DNA from: Scedosporium boydii
Lineage: Eukaryota > Ascomycota > Sordariomycetes > Microascales > Microascaceae
Direction: 5' to 3'
Assembly (NCBI GenBank): GCA_002221725.1
Contig: NJFT01000154.1
Span: 35,993-99,992 of the forward strand
Length of the DNA: 64,000 bases
Positions within the stretch are counted from its first letter, which is position 1; each line of letters begins with the position of its first letter. The position numbers and the translations under genes were made by a program. Positions 57,869 through 64,000 of the stretch are shown here, one piece after another. Under the pieces are notes generated by a model. That model made no database searches and was not told the origin of the DNA. It saw only the letters and a program-made list of their open reading frames with translations.

Positions 57869-58534
57869 ATGAAGTATACACTGCACTCGCTCTTGCCTTG
57901 AGCTTGTCCACTCCACTTGCCCATCCTTGTCTACACGACACCACCAAGTACTTCGTAGTGTACACCTTCCTTCCTAACCCTTGCCTCTCTTTTTCGTCGT
58001 TCTGCTCCCAAGGTGGAGCCCGGTCGGTGGCATTGACCAGTTGCCGCCTCTGGGCTTGCCCACGAAGTACCTTGGGCCCTGCCTCGAATAATCGCTGTCA
58101 TTTTTTCCTCTGTTTTCTGAGAATTTCCTTAAGAATCCTGGATGTCCGTTACCCTGATTTGTACACAGCCCTGCCTTTTTATTTTTCTACCCATTGATCT
58201 TATCACTTCCCTACCATTTCCTCACTAAGCTTATTTTTCTTTTTGTCTTTGTTCTTTCTTTTTTTCCTCTATTTCTCTGTTACAGAGTTGACTCATTATC
58301 GTTTCTTCGTTTACTCATTTCTAAAGACCATCGTTCCGTTGCGGCGAGGACGGAAGATATCCAGCAGAAGAAATGAGCCCCTAAAACCCTCCCACTCTCG
58401 AAGCGGCCGATTACCTCCCCCCCCCCGCCTTGGCCGCGCTGGCTGCTGCGCAAGCCGCACAACACCGAACTTCACAACCATTACACCCATTCGAGCCTGT
58501 CGAGTCGATATCGTCGACTAGACTCACGGCCAAA

Positions 58535-61500
58535 ATGGATTCTCATCAACATCAGTCCTCCCACCTTCGGTCGACTCACACTAATCTCCCACATATCGAC
58601 TCCGCCCCGCTACCGAACGCTTCCTCCTCCTCGATCCTCCACCCTCCACGAACCGCCAATAGTACGCCGGTGTCATCTCCTGGTCTCTTCAGCCCGACGA
58701 ATTCACGATCGAATCATCCGTTCCACCTTCATTCCGCTTCCGAAGTGACGACGCCATCCGCCGACAGCCCCAGTCCGTTTCTCCACCCACTGCACCAGCA
58801 CCAAGTGAGAGAGTGAGTCTTGAATCCCTTTTGCCTAACATTTCCTTGTTTTGAGTTTCGAATTGGGAGCGGAGGGGGGAAAGGGGGGTGAGCCATGGGT
58901 GCCCGACTGCGTGTGTGCGTCCTTCGGCCTGCAGTCGGATGCCGACTCCTCCCACAAAATTATCGTGAAGCGGGGTTCAACCAACCCAAACTATCGTGGG
59001 CCCTCAGCTGCCCTCTGGGAGCCAATGGCGCGCTGACCGACATCGCTCTAGGACGCACAAGGCCCTTATCGACTCGGATATCACCACCGGCCGCAAACTC
59101 ATCAACCAGTACGAAGTCATCGAAGAGATTGGCCGTGGCATGCATGGCAAGGTGAAACTCGCCCGCAATAACCAGACCGGAGAAAATGTTGCCATCAAGA
59201 TCATCCCCCGATTTTCCAAGAAGAGGCGTCTTGGCAAGGTCATGGCGGCCATGTCCCAACAGGATAAGACTAAGCGAGAGATTGCCATCCTGAAGAAGAT
59301 ACGCCACCCCAACGTCGTCGCCCTTATCGAGATCATCGATGACCCAGAGCTGCGCAAGATCTACATGGTCCTGGAGCACGTCGAACTCGGAGAGATTGTC
59401 TGGAGGAAGAAGGGCCTGCCCCATATCTGCCAATATGAACGGAGACGTGTTGAACGTGAGATGCGCGGCGACCCCATCACGCCGGAAGAGGAGAAATACA
59501 ATGAGATTCTTGAGCGTCGGCAAGCCCTCAAGGCGTTGAAAAGGCAAAAGATGTCTCAGGCATTTGAGGGCCCCCATGACTACTGGAGTATCGAACATGG
59601 ACTCGGTGACGAGTGTATTTCCGGTCCCAGCTCACGCATTTCTTCCCACCGTGAACTCGCCTTTGGAGACCGAGCCGGATCCTCGATGCCTAATTCGCTT
59701 CAGCCGTCTCGGGACAGCTCAAGGGCTCCCTCGCGATCCCATTCCGTCAAGTCCCTTGGACCGCATAACTCCTCGAATTTGATCAACGACAGTGCTATCC
59801 GCGACGACAATGACTATGACGACATCGATAACCACCTCTCCCTTACCAAAACGAATTCCTCCGTCATACTCGATGGCGCCATGTATGGAATCGAGGCCAT
59901 AGACCTTCGGGCGAGGTCGCCAAGTATGGCTGATTCTATCATTTCACATATGTCCTCTCTCGACTTTAACCCTCAGCCTCATGACCCCTTCGTCGACGAC
60001 TATTCCTACGTTCCATGTTTTACGCTAGATCAAGCCAGGCAGACATTCCGGGATACAGTTTTAGGACTCGAGTACTTGCATTATCAGGGCGTCGTGCATC
60101 GCGATATCAAGCCGGCCAACCTTCTCTGGACTAAGGATCATCGCGTGAAGATTTCCGATTTTGGCGTTTCGTATTTTGGTCGTCCCATTAGAGATGGCGA
60201 GCCCGATGATACCGTGTCAGAGTCGGAAGCGAGAGACTTCGATGATGATCTCGAGCTCGCCAAGACCGTTGGTACCCCAGCCTTCTTCGCTCCCGAGCTT
60301 TGCTACACTGATCCGGACAAGGCGCAACCCAAGGTGTCCGAACAGATTGACGTTTGGTCGCTGGGTGTTACTCTCTACTGTCTGATCTATGCCCGCATCC
60401 CCTTTTTGGCCGAGGATGAGTTCCAAATGTTCAGGAAGATTGCCAACGACGACGTCTACATCCCTCACCGCCGACTTCGACCCGTTGATCCTTCCACCTC
60501 GCCAAACGCGACTTCTCTCTACAAGAGGCAGAATAGCGACCCCTACAGGGACGACAACGAGCTCCTTTACGAAGATATCGACGATTTACTAGAGGACCTT
60601 CTTCGCCGCATGCTGACCAAGGACCCAGAGAAGCGCATTCGACTCCGCGAGATCAAGCGCCACCCGTGGGTGGTCCAGGGAATTCCTGACTTGTTGAAGT
60701 GGCTTGACGAGACGGACCCTGCGAGACCATCTCTAGGCCGGAAGATTCAAGTGGACGAGAGGGACATGTCTCATGCTGTCGTGCCTCTCAACTTTCTTCA
60801 GAAGGCGAGGTCTGTTGTGCGCAAGGCTGTCGGCAAAGTCATACACCCATTGGTAGATCGTGGCGATGGCCGGGTGCGACGCCGGGCGACTAGCAGCGTT
60901 GCTAGCTCCTCGGGTGACGCCTTGGCTACTGCATCCTCCACACCATATGCTGGGGGCAGCCGGCGTCATGGTACGCCCGTGAGTGAGGAGCAATTGGGAG
61001 TCTCGGGTTCGCCCCGGGTAGGCTCTCCTGCCATGAGTAATCCGGCAGCCACATCTCAGGATGCCACTCCTCATAATTATGACCCCATGGCCACGGTACT
61101 AGGGCCTGGTAAGTACACAGCCCACGGCCTTGAGGCGCGACATTTCGACCCTCCCAGTTTTGCTCGTTTTCGATATTCTGCGACACCCCCGCCCACCTAC
61201 AAATCGTACAGACACGCTCATGCCAAGTCAATGTCAATAGACCCATCTTACCTTTCCACGATCCCGGATAATGCGGCATCCTCGGAAGTTGAGACTCAGG
61301 ATGATAATCGCACGGCCAGAGCTGCAGATCCGTCATCCGTTGCCGGCTCCCCGCGGGCGCGTTCGGTTGATGGGTTTGAGACGAGCACGCCAGTTAGACG
61401 ACGCGACAACGAGTCCCTCCTGACTCAACAGCTGCGTCCTCTGGGTCATAGGAGTGCCCCGACAGACATCGCATCCCCACTTCCGTCGCCTCTACTCTTC

Positions 61501-62445
61501 TCGCCCACCGCCATCCACGGTTACCATCAACATCATCATCAGCATCACCACCACTCGAGCTCTGACCCGAACTTCCCTGAGAAGAAGCGTCGCTCGATGG
61601 AGTCCCATGAACGGCCACAGACTGCACGTCGCCTGCTCACCGCAATTCACAGGAGATCATCGGATTTCCATGATGTGGGCGCGCGTCAAGTGGAAACCGC
61701 GGAAGCGATATCCAACTACCACGACACCGAGCCCGAGGGTTTGGCAGAAAGTACGAAGCAAGAGCGGGTTGAGCAGTTTCCAGAGACTGCACCGCGCCAG
61801 CAAACCCCACCCGTGACGGCGGAAAGGGATCGTGCCGATGTATCGGGTGCCTCGTCCAGATCTGCGTCGATGGATGTCTCGGCATCTTCCGTCTCTGGTG
61901 CTGACGAACAAACAAGCACTATCCCCTCCTCCAAGACTAGCTCTACCAAGATATCTTCGGACCATATCCTTGCCTTCCAGTCAGACCCTTCGCTGCCGGC
62001 ACTCCTTAGCGGCGCCAGCTCGGTCTCGGCAGATATGGAAGCTGAACTTCTTTGCCGACCCGGCATTGTGAGCGCGAACCCCAACCTCTTGGAGACAACC
62101 GACTCGCTCACGCCTCCGGCTATCGGTAAGGAACCAATCGCGGGATTCCCACTGGATGCGCTGGCTCTCGAGGCGACTCAAGCCGTCGACAGCGGAATCA
62201 TCTCCGTCCCGGCGATAGCGAACAGTCCGGCTCACGGCAGCACGCCTCGCACGCCAAGCCGCCAACAAAGCGAGAGGGAGGACGACGACGATGGCGACAG
62301 CGACAGCGATGAAGGTTTGACGATGATGAGCAATCGGCGAAAGTCGAGCATGCGGGAGGCAGCTAGGAGCCGGCACACTTCCATCTCTAAGCGGCGCGGC
62401 ACGAATGCGAGCTCTGCTAGCGCCCATGCATCCGACTTCCATTGA
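58535..62445 (+). CDS. CaMKK/SAK1-type Ser/Thr kinase (Snf1-activating kinase, Ssp1-like)
   Basis: Upstream kinase family that phosphorylates the Snf1/AMPK activation loop (yeast Sak1/Tos3/Elm1, S. pombe Ssp1). The model is join(58535..58812, 59052..62445), 1223 aa. A disordered N-terminus of 92 residues leads into the kinase domain (about 113-632): Gly loop IGRGMHGKV, VAIK with Lys142, HRDIKPAN with Asp444, DFG Asp462 and an activation segment with GTPAFFAPE. An insert of about 200 residues lies between the N-lobe (around 205) and FTLDQARQTF (around 410). The 590-residue tail is Ser/Pro-rich with His and Asp/Glu runs. The ATG at 58535 (GCCAAAATGG) is the first in frame. The 239-nt intron restores VRETHKALIDSD. 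Confidence 0.93.
58813..59051 (+). other. Intron of the kinase gene
   Basis: The donor is GA/GTGAGT and the acceptor GCTCTAG/G. At 239 nt it is the longest confidently placed intron in the window. The phases match exactly (2 plus 1). Confidence 0.82.
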
Positions 62446-63964
62446 TACCACGTGGCGTCTGATTTTACGCGGGCGAGTAAATACATCTACGAGGTCACGC
62501 CGTCTCATATACCCCCCTTTTCACATTACCCTGGCATCAGTCGTACACAGATTGCCTTTTACATATCTCCACTACTTCACCTCGCTCCGAGATACGAGTA
62601 CTACTTTACACGACTAACTTCATACACGCACACATACTCTCTCCCTCTCTCTACGCACATATATGAAATCACCGAGCTACCTATGAAACATTCCACGGTC
62701 ATCGATGATAGACTTGGGCGGCACGTCCCGGACTAGTGCAGTACGGAAACGTCAAGGGACTAAAGTCCCAGCGCATATACCCCCAACTCAGACTGCGCTT
62801 GCTTCTCTCTGTTATCTACTGTTTTTTTTTTTTTTTCTTTCTTCCCTTGGGACATTCTAATGACCTGTGTCTTTCACAATTTCATCATCTCATTATTTCG
62901 GTTGTAACACCGCACTTGATCCGCGTGTTCGGATACTCGACAGGACGATGGAATGACTGGGCGGAAATATGTTTAATGAAACGATCTCCCTGACCTCGAG
63001 GGAGCTCAGAAGCATATTGGAATGGATGGACGAGATTTGGAAGGGCGCATCAGGGGAGATGATTTTCTTGTTTTTTCTTTTGTTTCATGGCGGGAACGGC
63101 TTGCATTATCAGGATCTGACGGTGTCTTATGAAAGGGGGTGGGCTTGATTTTGAGGCTTTTTTTTTCTTTTTTTCGCATGGCATATTTGGTTTGGGGATG
63201 ATGAGACAAGGTGGTAAAGATTGTATGCATGTATATATATATATTTGTGTGTGGCTTGCATGGTTGGAACGAAGGCATGGGAAACAACGCTCCTTGATGA
63301 GATTGCTGCAGCGTATAGGAATTTGTTTTTCTCTGCTTCTCGTGCAGAAGAGAAGGAACCGAGATTTTTGATGAACAAGAGATATCATTCTCCAAGATGC
63401 AATAATTTGGGGGTCGTGGTTGTTGGTTGCTATTCCTCGCTTCTTTTCCCTGTCTCCTGTCTCCTGTCTCCTTTTCATGGTTTCGATTCCCCGCTCACTT
63501 ACTTGGTCCAGCATTTTCTTGGGTTCCCTGGCGTTCTTTTGCATCTTCTTCTATTTCATTTCGATGTTTTTGATTTCCGTTCTCACCGTTCCATTCTGTT
63601 GTGGGAGTTGGTCTTAGGCTTGGGCGTATCTTTCCTATACAGTCCCCACCAACACCAACCGCGATATCTTTTTTCTTCTTCTAGCATGATGTGGTTTCCC
63701 CTCTATCCCCAGACTTGATGGATCCCCTTCCCTGGAAGATAAGATGAGAGGGGGTGGGTGAGTAGGAAGGGACCAGAATGAAACTTGATGGCATATGCAT
63801 AGGCATAACGAAGACGAAGACGAAGAAGAGTAGAGATTTTGATCATCACCAGCAATGGTGACATTTGGGCACAGACTAGGTTTTACACTTTTTGGACCTG
63901 GAGAAAATAGGAGCTTTTGGGGTTATTCGGTTTCGATGGATCTTTTTGAACTTCTTACATATCT

Positions 63965-64000
<36 letters not shown>
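62446..64000. other. 3' flank of the kinase gene, ending in poly-T
   Basis: 1.55 kb without a supported gene. A T run lies near 62821-62835. A T run of 34 nt occupies 63967-64000 and continues past the window edge. Frames at 63.0-63.7 kb are low-complexity. Confidence 0.6.
63967..64000 (+). repeat. Poly-T run at the window edge (at least 34 nt)
   Basis: An uninterrupted T run to the last base. Its true length is unknown. Confidence 0.95.

Larger units (their letters stand above)
42676..58534. other. Gene-poor tract of about 15.9 kb
   Basis: I recognise no protein family, RNA gene or transposon on either strand. Open frames are mostly under 200 codons, often without ATG, and composition-driven. 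Copies of the TACGAAGTA-type motif are concentrated from 45.7 kb onward. Simple repeats include a 13-bp unit at 43656-43694, a 14-bp unit at 44133-44167, TG-rich DNA near 44886-44917 and a T/C tract at 55253-55326. The last few hundred bases before 58535 are a C/T-rich leader of the kinase gene. A 304-codon open frame at 57286-58197 has its first ATG only at 57736. Confidence 0.55.

Noticed and set aside
48599..57958. Resemblance of ACTTCGTA motif copies to loxP arms
   Set aside because: Only about 8 nt match and there is no 8-bp spacer with a second arm at fixed distance. No recombinase gene is present. The similarity is coincidental.
1..64000. tRNA, 5S rRNA, CRISPR arrays, transposases or reverse transcriptase
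   Set aside because: I looked for box B-like GGTTCGAATCC, 5S core sequence, spaced repeats and transposon-type domains by eye and found no convincing case. A covariance-model search could still reveal a divergent tRNA.

Overview
The window looks like nuclear DNA of a filamentous ascomycete (Pezizomycotina). The class Sordariomycetes is an inference from overall protein style. Supporting evidence: short introns, mostly 55-150 nt, with GTRNGT donors, CTAAC-type branch points and YAG acceptors; housekeeping proteins of fungal type; pyrimidine-rich leaders. I find no prokaryotic or viral operon structure, rRNA, CRISPR array or recognisable transposon. Many gene models below were rebuilt by joining exons in frame across explicit introns.

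Layout. 1-1559 (+): 3' part of the GPI-anchor GlcNAc-transferase GPI3/SPT14. 1964-4686 (-): M1 aminopeptidase, with a possible upstream exon at 5614-6032 that would add a mitochondrial-type leader. 7222-10273 (-): rhodanese plus protein tyrosine phosphatase. 10274-17480: gene-poor. 17481-18717 (-): proteasome ATPase RPT6. 19696-20663 (-): unrecognised multi-exon gene. 21780-25428 (+): VNX1-type vacuolar cation/H+ antiporter. 27057-27974 (-): POF1-like nucleotidyltransferase. 28441-31797 (-): VPS11 in seven exons. 32574-33900 (-): mitochondrial phosphate carrier. 35245-38712 (+): large acidic single-pass membrane protein of unknown function. 39255-40564 (-): chorismate synthase. 41283-42675 (+): lipoate-protein ligase. 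42676-58534: about 15.9 kb without a convincing gene. 58535-62445 (+): CaMKK/SAK1-type kinase. The window ends inside a poly-T run.

The genes are mostly unrelated housekeeping functions: secretory/GPI, vacuole, mitochondrion, proteasome, aromatic amino acid synthesis and Snf1 signalling. They do not form a biosynthetic cluster. ARO2 and the lipoate ligase are divergent and share a 718-bp promoter carrying two perfect TGACTCA-type (CPC1/Gcn4) sites.

The most unusual signal is in the two gene-poor tracts. A short near-palindrome, core TACGAAGTA (often GTACGAAGTAC or CTACTTCGTAG), recurs at least a dozen times there, and I saw none in the recognised coding sequences. One tract also holds an exact 60-bp tandem duplication. 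No complete novel system is evident. The dispersed motif, the long desert, the unknown membrane protein and the possible dual-targeting exon are the best leads.
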